Part shown: in pieces, positions 35,649-43,876 of the stretch
Layout of the letters: each line of letters begins with the position of its first letter
How positions within the stretch are numbered: position 1 is the stretch's first letter
Assembly: GCA_039818165.1 (NCBI GenBank)
Contig: JBCBUL010000013.1
Location: forward strand, 1-64,000
Source of the DNA: UBA5336 sp039818165
GTDB lineage: Bacteria > Pseudomonadota > Alphaproteobacteria > Caulobacterales > Hyphomonadaceae
Length of the DNA: 64,000 bases
Direction of reading: 5' to 3'
The notes under the pieces: generated by a model
The model's database searches: none
What the model was told of the DNA's origin: nothing
What the model saw: the letters and a program-made list of their open reading frames with translations, nothing else
Translations under genes and position numbers: made by a program

Positions 35649-38600
35649 GCAGCCCGTCTACATCGTCCTGGTCGAATTTCACGCGGAGTTTGAGATAGAC
35701 GCCCTGGTCTGAGTATTCGGCGGCTTCAAAATCATCATCGCGGAAGCCGGTGAAGTTGTAGCCAACGCTCATCCAGACATTGTCGCGTGGTGAGAAGCCC
35801 ACACTTGGACCAATCGAGAACTCCGTTGTCTCACTGGCGCTGCCGTGCATCACAAGGCCCTGCAGGCCAACGTCAAAACGCTCGGAAAGATCATGGCGCA
35901 GTTCCGCGCCGATCAACCCGGTCCACCCGTTCGCCCGGGCGCCAGCCAGCTCTGTCTCGACATATTTGGCACCGACAAACGTGGCCAATTGGGTGCGGTC
36001 CGTCACCATGGTGTTGGCAGCGAAATTGTTCACAACACGCCACTCATCGGAGAAGCCGGATTGCTCATCGTATCCAAAGTCCAGTCGATTGAAGAACACA
36101 GTTCCATCGCCGCGCGGACGCATGGCAGCGCCAATGCGCGCGTCCACGGTTTGGCGGTTCCCCGATGGTCCGCCTGCTTCTGACTGGTAGCGCAGAGCCC
36201 CTGCATAGGAGAATTCCTGGCTGACCTCTCGTGCGCCGCCAAGGATTGCGGTGAAACGCTGGCTTTCGAGGCTTTCGCGGATCTCGCCGCGCGCGCTCGC
36301 GACCTCCGTGTCGGACCGGTAGGAAAGGCCCAGATAGGCGGATGTGAAACTCTCATCGAGGGTCAGATCACTGCGCTGCCCCTCAGCCAGGGGCGAAATG
36401 GCGGCATCGGCAAACGGATCGAGCGGTTCACCCTTGCTGTCAATTTCGGAGCGGTCCGCGGCGCCAATGCTCAGGCTCCAGGCATCGTTCAGACGCAACG
36501 TCTGGTCGACACCCACCGTGGCGGAGAGGCGTTGCGCGCTGTCCTGGGTGACGTTGCTCAATCCGGTCGTGATCCGTCCGCCGGCCCAGGGTGTCATCGT
36601 CACACCGACAACCGTGTTCTGACCGGATGCATTCTCGCCATCGATCACCTCATGGCGCACATTGAGCGTCGCCTGGGGAGTGAGTTGTTTGTCGACCCCG
36701 ACCAGGGTTCGGCCCGGGAACTGGCTCACTTCATCGCTGTTGATGCCGCCCAGCGGCTGGTCACGCGATGCTGAGAGGGTCAGACCCCAGTCCGGAATTG
36801 TGCGGCTTATATTCGCCGTGGCGAGAACTGACTCGCGAGGGGCGTTGGAAACGTTTTCATCGACGCTGCGAATTCCGATCCCGACGGTGCCAAGTGCGCT
36901 GTTCTGAAGCAAGGAAAGCTCACCAACGGTTCGTGTCGCATCGCTGGTGAGGCTTTCTTCGCGATACGCGCCCGCCCTCAATGTGCGTGTGCGCCGGGTC
37001 CCCGTGTCCTGATTCACGATATCGCCGACCAGGCTTGAAACTTCAGCTCCATACCGGCGGATGCCATTGGTGTTGGAGCCGGTCTGACCGAGCCCAAACC
37101 CACCTTCTTCCTCGCGCGCATAAGCCACGGCGGCGACACGTTCGCGCTGGTGCGCGAGCTCGACCAGCCAGGCCTCGCCTGAATCTTCAGAGGTGCCTTC
37201 TGCACCGGGGCGGCTTTTGCTGCTGGCGAATTCAGCCCGGTATTGGGTCTGCTCTCCCAGCCTGCCGCGGAAGTCGATTCCTGTCAGTTCGCTTTCAGCG
37301 TCTGCAGCATCTATGGATCCGTCTTCGTGGATATGGCTGACCCCGATCTCCAGGGCGCCATCCCCAAGGTTCACCGAAACGCGGCCGCCATAGGTCAAAT
37401 TGCGCTCGGCGTCTGAAACGGCTTCGTAATCGACGACGATCACATTCTCATTGAAGCCGGAATCGGTGGCGTCCACGGGTGCGCGGAACAAGAGCCGGCC
37501 GGTCTCATAATCTATATCATAGTCGACAAACCGCACGAGCTGGCGGCGCGCAATCACATTATCCGGGCGCACGCGGTCGCGGGTCTCTACGAAAATCTGT
37601 TCGCTGGCGCGTACAATGGGAGCCTGTGACAGCGCATAGGGCCCCGATGTGCCGTCGGCGGCGATCTCATCTTTCACAAAGCCCTGATTGGTCTCTGCGG
37701 CGAAGGCGGTTGCGGAGAATTGCTCGCCTTCATGGATGGCGCGAACCCCTGAGAGGCGCCGGGAATAGCGCGCCAGTTCGCTGTCCTGGAGGTCTGTGTT
37801 GAAATCTCCGAACAGGATCTGGGCCGTGTCGCGTTCCAGCTTCAGATAGACCGGATACTGGCTTGGCGCTTCCTGATACTGGACCGAGCGATCTCCATAA
37901 AGCGTGTAGTAGGCATTTGGATCGATCTGGTCGAAAACCTCGTCATCGCGGCTGCCTCGGCGCTTGGCCGTATCTATGGCCAGCGTCAGCAACCAGTCCC
38001 CGCGCACCATGCCCTTGGCGAACAAAGCGAAGCGGCCATCGGTGTAAAGGTCGTCCTCATTCACGGGGCTAAGGTTGTCAGTGTCGAGATATCCGCCTTC
38101 GCCTTCGGCCAGGCCAACAACGATCCAGTCGCGCTTCTCGGGCCTGAGATAAGCCGAAATCTCTTCGATCCGCCCGTCTGTCAGCGGAACCTGGACCCGT
38201 ACGCGCCCCGTCTGCAGGGTCGGCTCCAGCTCTATGAGCACGATACCCGCTTCACCCACAGATGCCCCTGCCGTTTCAATCTCTGCGCGCGCGACGGCGT
38301 CGCTACCTTCGAGTTCGGCCTCGCTGAGCTTGCGATAGGGTGACGACACGTCGACGTTACTGATCATGCCCGGGTGGACAGGGCGGCCCTCGGCGTCCTC
38401 CAGCCGCAAGGCAAGCACGGGCGGCGTTCGTCCATCGGCCACCAGAACCGACTGGTCGTCCACAAGTCTTGCCCGTTGAACGTCATCCACGAACCAGATC
38501 TCGCGAGTCAGGTCGTCTACGCTGCCATCTGCATGGGTAATACGGGCCTCGAAGAGGTTCTGGCCGCGCTCAATATCGACCCCGCGCCATCTGAACAGCG

Positions 38601-40680
38601 AGGTTTCCTTGTCGGTCGACGTCACACGTCTCAGTCGGTTGAGGGGCGAGACCTCACGTCCGTTGAGCAGGAGGGTGACTGTCGAGGTATCTGGCGCGCG
38701 GATTCCAAGCTCAACGGAGGGCTGCGCCGGCGTGGTGCCCGGACGCGGGTAAGCCCAATCCGTACCCGGGCCGACGCTGTCGAGCCAGGCGGCATCGAAG
38801 GCGTATTCCGGTTCCTGCAAATCAGCTTCGAGATCGTCTTCAGCCTCTTTCTGAACCGCCTCTGCCGTGCGTTTCAGATAGAAATTCGCGCGCCATACCA
38901 CGCCGCCGCGCACGTCCACGAATTTAGACGTGGCCGAGCCCGCATAGCGGCTGTTTTCCTCGCACACCATGGGCTCATAACCCTCTGGCAGGGTCTCATG
39001 GTCGATTTGAACCACATGGGTGCCGGGTGTGATCCCTTCAAAATGGAACAGGCCATCGGCGTCGGAGACGACATATTCGCCCGTCTCCATATAGACCCGT
39101 ACACCTGCCACGCCGTCCCCGTCATGGAGCGCCCGGGCCCAGTCATCATCTCCATCGCAGGCGTTCTCGGCAATTCGACCGATAATAAACGCTTCGGAGC
39201 GCAATAGGTCTTCGCGCACCTGCACCGTCGCCCGTCCTATATTGGACATGGGGGTGTCCAGAGGCGTGACGGCCAGCGCCGAGTTTTCGGCCACGCCGAG
39301 AGGTGTTCCAGGTCCGACGGACAGCACATAGGTCAGTGTGACGATTTCGCCGGCGCCGATGCGCTCAAGCTGAAAGGTGACCTCACTGCCATCGGCGGAC
39401 AGAATGCCTTCCGGGTCAGGCTGGCCGGTCGCGCGAGCTGTGCCTTCTACGTAGCGCATGCCCCTGGGCAGAATGTCTTTCACGCGGAGCGGAAGGTTGG
39501 CCGTTTCCTGATTCTGAATGCGCACGGCATAAGAGACGAAATCGCCAACGGCCACCGTGGCTGTCGGGGTGCTTTTCGTTACGTTCAGCCCACGATTTGT
39601 GTCCAGTGGCACGTCGAAATTCAGCGGCCCTGTGGCTTCGACCGTGAAAACGCCCCCATAGGAGCCCTCGATGATCTCGAACGGGCCATTCGGAAGGTCG
39701 GCAAAGCTAGTCGGGGGTAAACCCGACGGGAAAGCGTATTCATTTGGCGGGATGATTTCGAGCCTGTATTCGCCTGGCGCCATCAGCGGGAACAGGAATT
39801 CGCCCTCGGCAAGATCATATATGGCGCCGCTTTCGTCGGTGACCGTGCCGCCAGTGATCAGCGTTGAGGGGTACCGCGAGCGGCCGTCATAGCCAAACAC
39901 GGCGGCCGGCGCCCCGGTCGCAGCCTCAACGATCGTGACTTGGGCGCCGTTGAGCAAATCACCCGACAGGGAATCGAACAGGCGTCCGAATGGGTCTACC
40001 AAGGCCGTATCGATAGAGACTTCGGTCGCGTCGAATACGTCGACATAGCGAGCGGTAAGTTCACTGTCCTTCGGCGCGGTCAGTTCGCCATCATTTTGGA
40101 CAGCTTCTGTTCCGGTGCTTGGCAACCAGGCCAGGAACTCACCGGTATCGGGCCCGCTTTCATAAAGGCGTAACACGATCAGGTCGCCCGCCGATGAGCG
40201 CACTTCCACTGTGAGCGTCTCAATCCGGTCCGGATCGCCATTCTGGCCGAGATCGATCACGCGCACGATCATAAGTTCGCCGGTGAAATAGGTCGATGCC
40301 GGCACGATCGAGACCGGAACAGATGTATCGATGAGGTCTCCGCCCGGCGTTGTCGGCGCATCTAGAGGCGCGAAATCACCTGCAGCGGGATCTCCAGATG
40401 GGCTGAAGTCCGCGCCATTCAGGGAGATCATCAATCCATCACTCGCCGTCGGTGCGTGACGGAAAAACTCGATTGTGGAAGGTGTCGGCCGGGCGACGAC
40501 CGTAAAAGTTGCCGGATTGGTCGTCAGCGCGACAGGTGTGCCTTCCTGTTCATATTCGAGGACGGCAATATTGGTGACATCTTGGCCTAGCGGGGTCACA
40601 GCACGCGCAGAATGGGCCGTCATGACGCACAACGTCACGAACAGCGCACATACGCGAATTGCTCTTCCGAGGAAGCCCAC
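35626..40680 (-). CDS. Giant exported DUF11 / outer-membrane beta-barrel protein
   Basis: 1,684 residues from a GTG at 40680. In order: signal peptide (1-27, ending HSARA); Ig-like region; DUF11 domain at about 360-480 (GLNVTKSTPTATVAVGDFV); an SdrD-B or carboxypeptidase-regulatory-like domain (GVAGVRVYMETGEYVVSDADG, about 510-570); an invasin-like Ig domain near 745-800; then from about 860 to the end alternating beta strands (FALFAKGMVRGDWLLTLAID) closing with YLKLRVKF, as in outer-membrane barrels. The likely topology is a C-terminal barrel with a long N-terminal passenger. No known secretion or receptor family fits exactly. Two smaller DUF11-like secreted proteins follow at higher coordinates. 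Confidence 0.75.
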   Translation of the reverse strand: MGFLGRAIRVCALFVTLCVMTAHSARAVTPLGQDVTNIAVLEYEQEGTPVALTTNPATFTVVARPTPSTIEFFRHAPTASDGLMISLNGADFSPSGDPAAGDFAPLDAPTTPGGDLIDTSVPVSIVPASTYFTGELMIVRVIDLGQNGDPDRIETLTVEVRSSAGDLIVLRLYESGPDTGEFLAWLPSTGTEAVQNDGELTAPKDSELTARYVDVFDATEVSIDTALVDPFGRLFDSLSGDLLNGAQVTIVEAATGAPAAVFGYDGRSRYPSTLITGGTVTDESGAIYDLAEGEFLFPLMAPGEYRLEIIPPNEYAFPSGLPPTSFADLPNGPFEIIEGSYGGVFTVEATGPLNFDVPLDTNRGLNVTKSTPTATVAVGDFVSYAVRIQNQETANLPLRVKDILPRGMRYVEGTARATGQPDPEGILSADGSEVTFQLERIGAGEIVTLTYVLSVGPGTPLGVAENSALAVTPLDTPMSNIGRATVQVREDLLRSEAFIIGRIAENACDGDDDWARALHDGDGVAGVRVYMETGEYVVSDADGLFHFEGITPGTHVVQIDHETLPEGYEPMVCEENSRYAGSATSKFVDVRGGVVWRANFYLKRTAEAVQKEAEDDLEADLQEPEYAFDAAWLDSVGPGTDWAYPRPGTTPAQPSVELGIRAPDTSTVTLLLNGREVSPLNRLRRVTSTDKETSLFRWRGVDIERGQNLFEARITHADGSVDDLTREIWFVDDVQRARLVDDQSVLVADGRTPPVLALRLEDAEGRPVHPGMISNVDVSSPYRKLSEAELEGSDAVARAEIETAGASVGEAGIVLIELEPTLQTGRVRVQVPLTDGRIEEISAYLRPEKRDWIVVGLAEGEGGYLDTDNLSPVNEDDLYTDGRFALFAKGMVRGDWLLTLAIDTAKRRGSRDDEVFDQIDPNAYYTLYGDRSVQYQEAPSQYPVYLKLERDTAQILFGDFNTDLQDSELARYSRRLSGVRAIHEGEQFSATAFAAETNQGFVKDEIAADGTSGPYALSQAPIVRASEQIFVETRDRVRPDNVIARRQLVRFVDYDIDYETGRLLFRAPVDATDSGFNENVIVVDYEAVSDAERNLTYGGRVSVNLGDGALEIGVSHIHEDGSIDAADAESELTGIDFRGRLGEQTQYRAEFASSKSRPGAEGTSEDSGEAWLVELAHQRERVAAVAYAREEEGGFGLGQTGSNTNGIRRYGAEVSSLVGDIVNQDTGTRRTRTLRAGAYREESLTSDATRTVGELSLLQNSALGTVGIGIRSVDENVSNAPRESVLATANISRTIPDWGLTLSASRDQPLGGINSDEVSQFPGRTLVGVDKQLTPQATLNVRHEVIDGENASGQNTVVGVTMTPWAGGRITTGLSNVTQDSAQRLSATVGVDQTLRLNDAWSLSIGAADRSEIDSKGEPLDPFADAAISPLAEGQRSDLTLDESFTSAYLGLSYRSDTEVASARGEIRESLESQRFTAILGGAREVSQEFSYAGALRYQSEAGGPSGNRQTVDARIGAAMRPRGDGTVFFNRLDFGYDEQSGFSDEWRVVNNFAANTMVTDRTQLATFVGAKYVETELAGARANGWTGLIGAELRHDLSERFDVGLQGLVMHGSASETTEFSIGPSVGFSPRDNVWMSVGYNFTGFRDDDFEAAEYSDQGVYLKLRVKFDQDDVDGLLSRVSPR

Positions 40681-40820
40681 GACTCTACACCATCACCTGT
40701 GGCGGCCCCCTTTTCCGGAGATCTCGCCGTTTGGCCCATTTTGGGCACTATTATTCAGAGTGTTTTTACGCGCAGACTGGTTAATAAACCTTTTCTGCGA
40801 CTGACTTTTACAAGCCCGAA

Positions 40821-40855
40821 AATAAAAGACCCCTGGAGATCATTATCCAGGGGTC
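40821..40855 (-). terminator. Rho-independent terminator of the 437-residue DUF11 gene
   Basis: On the minus strand a perfect 10-bp stem (GACCCCTGGA / TCCAGGGGTC, 8-base loop, 40828-40855) is followed by TTTTATT. It starts 25 bases past the stop of the gene at 40881 and separates it from the 1,684-residue gene. Confidence 0.9.
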
Positions 40856-40880
40856 CCTCATTATTGTATTTAGCTTTCGA

Positions 40881-42194
40881 TTATTCGATAAGCGCGCGGA
40901 TCTTTACAACGGCGACGTTTGTCGTCGTGCCGACAGTCGCATTCAAAGTCGCGTTGGAGACGGTCACAACACAGTCTTCAGACGCAACACCTGTACAGGA
41001 GCCGGAGCCATTCGATGTCGTCACCGTTGGGGCTGTTCCATCAAACCCTTCCAGGATGGTCTCCACATAGATGACGTCATCCGGCAGATCATCGACGATG
41101 GTAATGCCCGTAGCGTTGGACGTTGCTTGCTCACCGGAGTTGGTGACGGTAATGCGGTACTCGACGCATGCACCGGGTGTTGAGTAGGCGTTTGCGTCAA
41201 AGGCTGTAGTGTCGCCAAGGGCGTTACACGCAGCGAGGCTGGAGTTTTCTTCCAGGACACCAACGGTCTTTGCCGCCGTCAGGTCCGGATCGATGATCAC
41301 CCATTTGGCGTCTTCACCGTAGCGGCCATCGCTATCGGTGTCGCCGGTGACGCTACCATTGCCATCTGCAAACACGGTCTCGGCCAGGCCGTCGATGGTG
41401 TTGCCGTCGGTGTCATTCGTTGGAAGGTCTCCAATGTCAGACGGTGCGACCGCACCTTCTTGCACAAACACTGTGGGGTTCCGTGCTTCTGCAACCAGGA
41501 TCAGACGATCTTCATCGCCATCTTCCACATTGGTCGTGCCGTCTGTGCGCAGCAGTGGGATATCGCCGATCACCGTGACTGTTGCCGTTCCGGCAGGGGG
41601 CAAGTCACAGACGAGGTTTGTCCCAGGTGAGTCGGTCGTCCCGAGGGTGACTGTTTTCACGCGCACATCTTGCGCAGCTTCACATGTATCGGTGAAGTCG
41701 CCGTCATTGTTGAGGTCGACCTGGGCACGCTGGAAGCGAATGTCGAGGCCGCCGGTAAAGGTCGACAGGAATTCAGCCGACGTGCCAACGGCGAGGTCGG
41801 CAATGTTGAAGGAGAATGACTGGTTGTCGTTGCCTTCATTGGTAAGCGTGAAGGCCAGGGTTTGCGCCGTTGCCCCGGGTGCCACCAGAACCGTGTCAGC
41901 AGTGGTCGGGTTGATCGCGGTCAGGAGAAGGTCAATGACCCGGTCAACCGTGAAATCGGTAGGTACACCTTGCTGAACCGGTGTTGGGCCGGTGTAGCCG
42001 CCACTTGGTGTGGTCACCTCGTCCGGATCGTTTGTGATCCGTGGCTGTTGCGTTGTGCCGACCGTGTAGTCGAGCGTGAACGTGTTGGACACAGACGTAC
42101 CGGCTTCGGTCGACTGAGCTTGTGCAACACCGGCCAGGGCGAGTGAGGTCCCCGCAGCCAGCGCTGTTTTGAGAAGTGTTGATCTGAATGACAT
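40881..42194 (-). CDS. Secreted DUF11-domain protein
   Basis: 437 residues with signal peptide MSFRSTLLKTALAAGTSLAL...AQA. The mature protein starts with a beta-rich segment (SNTFTLDYTVGTTQQPRI), contains Asp-rich calcium-type stretches (DLNNDGDFTD, GDTDSDGRYGED), and ends in a DUF11-like domain (DPDLTAAKTVGVLEENS, then YRITVTNSGEQATSNATG). Cysteines are few and spaced for disulphides. There is no cell-wall anchor and no barrel, so it is probably released or held at the surface by a partner, perhaps the 1,684-residue protein next door. That link is inferred. Confidence 0.75.
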   Translation of the reverse strand: MSFRSTLLKTALAAGTSLALAGVAQAQSTEAGTSVSNTFTLDYTVGTTQQPRITNDPDEVTTPSGGYTGPTPVQQGVPTDFTVDRVIDLLLTAINPTTADTVLVAPGATAQTLAFTLTNEGNDNQSFSFNIADLAVGTSAEFLSTFTGGLDIRFQRAQVDLNNDGDFTDTCEAAQDVRVKTVTLGTTDSPGTNLVCDLPPAGTATVTVIGDIPLLRTDGTTNVEDGDEDRLILVAEARNPTVFVQEGAVAPSDIGDLPTNDTDGNTIDGLAETVFADGNGSVTGDTDSDGRYGEDAKWVIIDPDLTAAKTVGVLEENSSLAACNALGDTTAFDANAYSTPGACVEYRITVTNSGEQATSNATGITIVDDLPDDVIYVETILEGFDGTAPTVTTSNGSGSCTGVASEDCVVTVSNATLNATVGTTTNVAVVKIRALIE

Positions 42195-42246
42195 CTTAAC
42201 GCCGCCTATTGGTTTTTATTTACCCTGCGAGTTTCGCCGTTTTGCA

Positions 42247-42261
42247 TTAACGCGGAGCTAA
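42247..42261. promoter_or_regulatory. Near-match CtrA-type box
   Basis: TTAA-N7-CTAA, which is 7 of 8 matches to TTAA-N7-TTAA, 53 bases upstream of the 437-residue DUF11 gene. A second imperfect copy (TTAA-N7-TATT) lies at 42196-42210. Suggestive only. Confidence 0.3.
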
Positions 42262-42317
42262 AAACGTCTCTGGATTTCCAATGTTTTCAGGGGAAATTGC
42301 AGTTGCAGCGACATCTA

Positions 42318-42350
42318 AAAAACAAAAAGGCCCGCCAAAGCGAGCCTTTT
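42318..42350 (-). terminator. Rho-independent terminator of the 157-residue gene
   Basis: AAAAGGC..CGC / GCG.GCCTTTT (42325-42350), 10 pairs with one mismatch. On the minus strand it is followed by TTTTTGTTTTTT. It lies 24 bases past the stop of the gene at 42374. The A/T-flanked stem could also work in the other direction. Confidence 0.85.
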
Positions 42351-42373
42351 CAAATACAGAAGCTTTTCTGTGT

Positions 42374-42847
42374 TTACCGCAGAAGGCCGCGGAAGCTGAC
42401 TTGGCCCTCTTCGCCGGCGGGAATGCCTGCCTCAAACACCCACTGCATGTGCGTGATGTCTTCAGCCGTCGCGGGATTTTGCGCGTCGCTATCGCCGACC
42501 ATCAGATCTTCGCGCGCCACAAACGTTTCCCCACCGTCGGCGCTGTAGCTCACCACGGTGCCCAGGGTCTTTTCGTAGCCTTCCAGCAAAATCACTTGCT
42601 CGGGCACTGGCATGGTGAGTTTCACGCCCTCTGCAGCTTCTTCCCCGGTGTTCGAGTAACTTAGCGCGTACACAACCGTGTCGCCCGGTGCGACAGCGGT
42701 CGCTTCCACGAGTTGTTCGACGGTTGCGCCCGTATCATCGACTGTTTCGACGACTTTCTGCACGGTCTGCACGGCCGTCAGGTCCGCCGCCGATGCAATG
42801 CCGGCGAAAGCGGCGAAACACAGCGCTGCAAAACTTGTTCTGATCAT
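42374..42847 (-). CDS. Small secreted DUF11-like protein
   Basis: 157 residues with signal peptide MIRTSFAALCFAAFAGIASA. The mature part is a single Ig-like beta domain (VAPGDTVVYALSYSNTGEEA, then VILLEGYEKTLGTVVSYSADGG) resembling DUF11. It is the first gene of the leftward DUF11 cluster and has its own terminator. An exact TTAA-N7-TTAA box is 52 bases upstream of the ATG, suggesting CtrA control. Function unknown; a surface structural role is inferred from the family. Confidence 0.75.
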   Translation of the reverse strand: MIRTSFAALCFAAFAGIASAADLTAVQTVQKVVETVDDTGATVEQLVEATAVAPGDTVVYALSYSNTGEEAAEGVKLTMPVPEQVILLEGYEKTLGTVVSYSADGGETFVAREDLMVGDSDAQNPATAEDITHMQWVFEAGIPAGEEGQVSFRGLLR

Positions 42848-42898
42848 TGGCTACGCCTCTTTTTGAATCATGACGGGTTAAGCTATCGCGCTGTTCCG

Positions 42899-42913
42899 TT
42901 AATCACGACTTAA
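42899..42913. promoter_or_regulatory. CtrA-type box TTAA-N7-TTAA
   Basis: TTAA TCACGAC TTAA matches the Caulobacter CtrA consensus exactly. It lies 52 bases upstream of the small DUF11-like gene. The organism probably has CtrA, since an RcdA adaptor gene is present at 27701-28243. Confidence 0.55.
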
Positions 42914-42970
42914 GTGACTGTGTTCCTGCCAAGGCTTTTCAGTGCAATTGCACAGTAAACCTGGCTTTAG

Positions 42971-42994
42971 CCGCATCACACTGGAATGATGCGG
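42971..42994 (-). terminator. Stem-loop downstream of tRNA-Ser
   Basis: CCGCATCA / TGATGCGG, a perfect 8-bp stem with an 8-base loop, starting 17 bases past the tRNA 3' end. The T-run is poor on the minus strand, so the terminator role is likely but not certain. Confidence 0.5.
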
Positions 42995-43010
42995 AACAGG
43001 ACTGGGAAAA

Positions 43011-43100
43011 TGGCGGTGAGACAGGGATTCGAACCCTGGAGACTGTTGCCAGCCTACACGCGTTCCAGGCGTGCGCCTTCGACCACTCGGCCACCTCACC
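43011..43100 (-). tRNA. tRNA-Ser (GGA anticodon)
   Basis: On the minus strand the sequence starts GGTGAGGTGGCCGAGTGG. The anticodon arm CACGCCTGGAACGCGTG holds GGA. A long variable arm (AGGCTGGCAACAGTCT region) is as in class II serine tRNAs. The T arm is GGGTTCGAATCCC, and the 3' end TCTCACCGCCA has an encoded CCA. The acceptor stem pairs GGTGAGG with TCTCACC. No integrase or attachment repeat lies next to it. Confidence 0.97.
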
Positions 43101-43212
43101 GGCTATGGGAAGCGGCTGTATATACAGCCCCGTGGCCCGCCCGCAAGCTGAGATTGCTGCGCGGCGCCATCAACCCCATATCCTGCCAAAGCCAACGCCC
43201 CTGGAGCTTCCC

Positions 43213-43869
43213 ATGCTGTTTTCGCGCAAACCTGCCACCCTGCCTTCTGCCGCAGACGCTTTGCCGGGCCGTGATACGCCCCAGCCAACCGCTGACCGAC
43301 ACTTTGTTTTCGACCGGCCGCTGAAGGCTGAGCCACCGGAAGGATACGAAACGCTCGTCGTCGCGATGGGGTGTTTCTGGGGAGCAGAGCGCGTTTTCTG
43401 GCAACTGGACGGCGTCTGGATGACGGCGGTCGGCTATGCGGGCGGTATGACCCCCAACCCGACCTACGAAGAAACCTGTTCGGGTCAGACCGGCCATACC
43501 GAAGTGGTTCAGATCGTTTTCGATCCGAATGCGGTCTCCGCCGAAGACATCCTGCGGACGTTCTGGGAAAACCACGACCCGACCCAGGGCATGCGCCAGG
43601 GCAATGACATCGGAACTCAATACCGCTCGGCGATCTATACGACCACGCCGGAGCAGCTTGCGCTCGCACAGGACACGGCCAAAGCCTACGGTATGGCCCT
43701 GACCGAGCGGGGCCTCGGCGGTATCACCACGGAGATCGCACCGCTCGATACGTTCTACTATGCTGAGGACTACCACCAGCAATACCTCGCCAAGAATCCG
43801 GGCGGGTATTGCGGGATCGGCGGCACGGGCGTGAGCTGCCCGACCGGTCTCGGCGTTACTGGAACCTAG
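43213..43869 (+). CDS. msrA: Peptide-methionine (S)-S-oxide reductase
   Basis: 218 residues from the ATG at 43213; a longer start at 43105 begins beside the tRNA and has no support. The active site VVAMGCFWGAERVFW carries the catalytic Cys. QTGHTEVVQIVFDP and TFYYAEDYHQQYLAKNPGGYCG follow, the last with a resolving Cys. It repairs oxidised methionine in proteins or free methionine. Length fits the longer MsrA form with about 40 extra N-terminal residues. Confidence 0.96.
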   Translation: MLFSRKPATLPSAADALPGRDTPQPTADRHFVFDRPLKAEPPEGYETLVVAMGCFWGAERVFWQLDGVWMTAVGYAGGMTPNPTYEETCSGQTGHTEVVQIVFDPNAVSAEDILRTFWENHDPTQGMRQGNDIGTQYRSAIYTTTPEQLALAQDTAKAYGMALTERGLGGITTEIAPLDTFYYAEDYHQQYLAKNPGGYCGIGGTGVSCPTGLGVTGT

Positions 43870-43876
43870 GCCCGGA

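Noticed and set aside
43011..43212. tRNA-Ser as integration site of a genomic island
   Set aside because: No integrase gene or direct repeat of the tRNA 3' end is visible nearby; flanking genes are ordinary.
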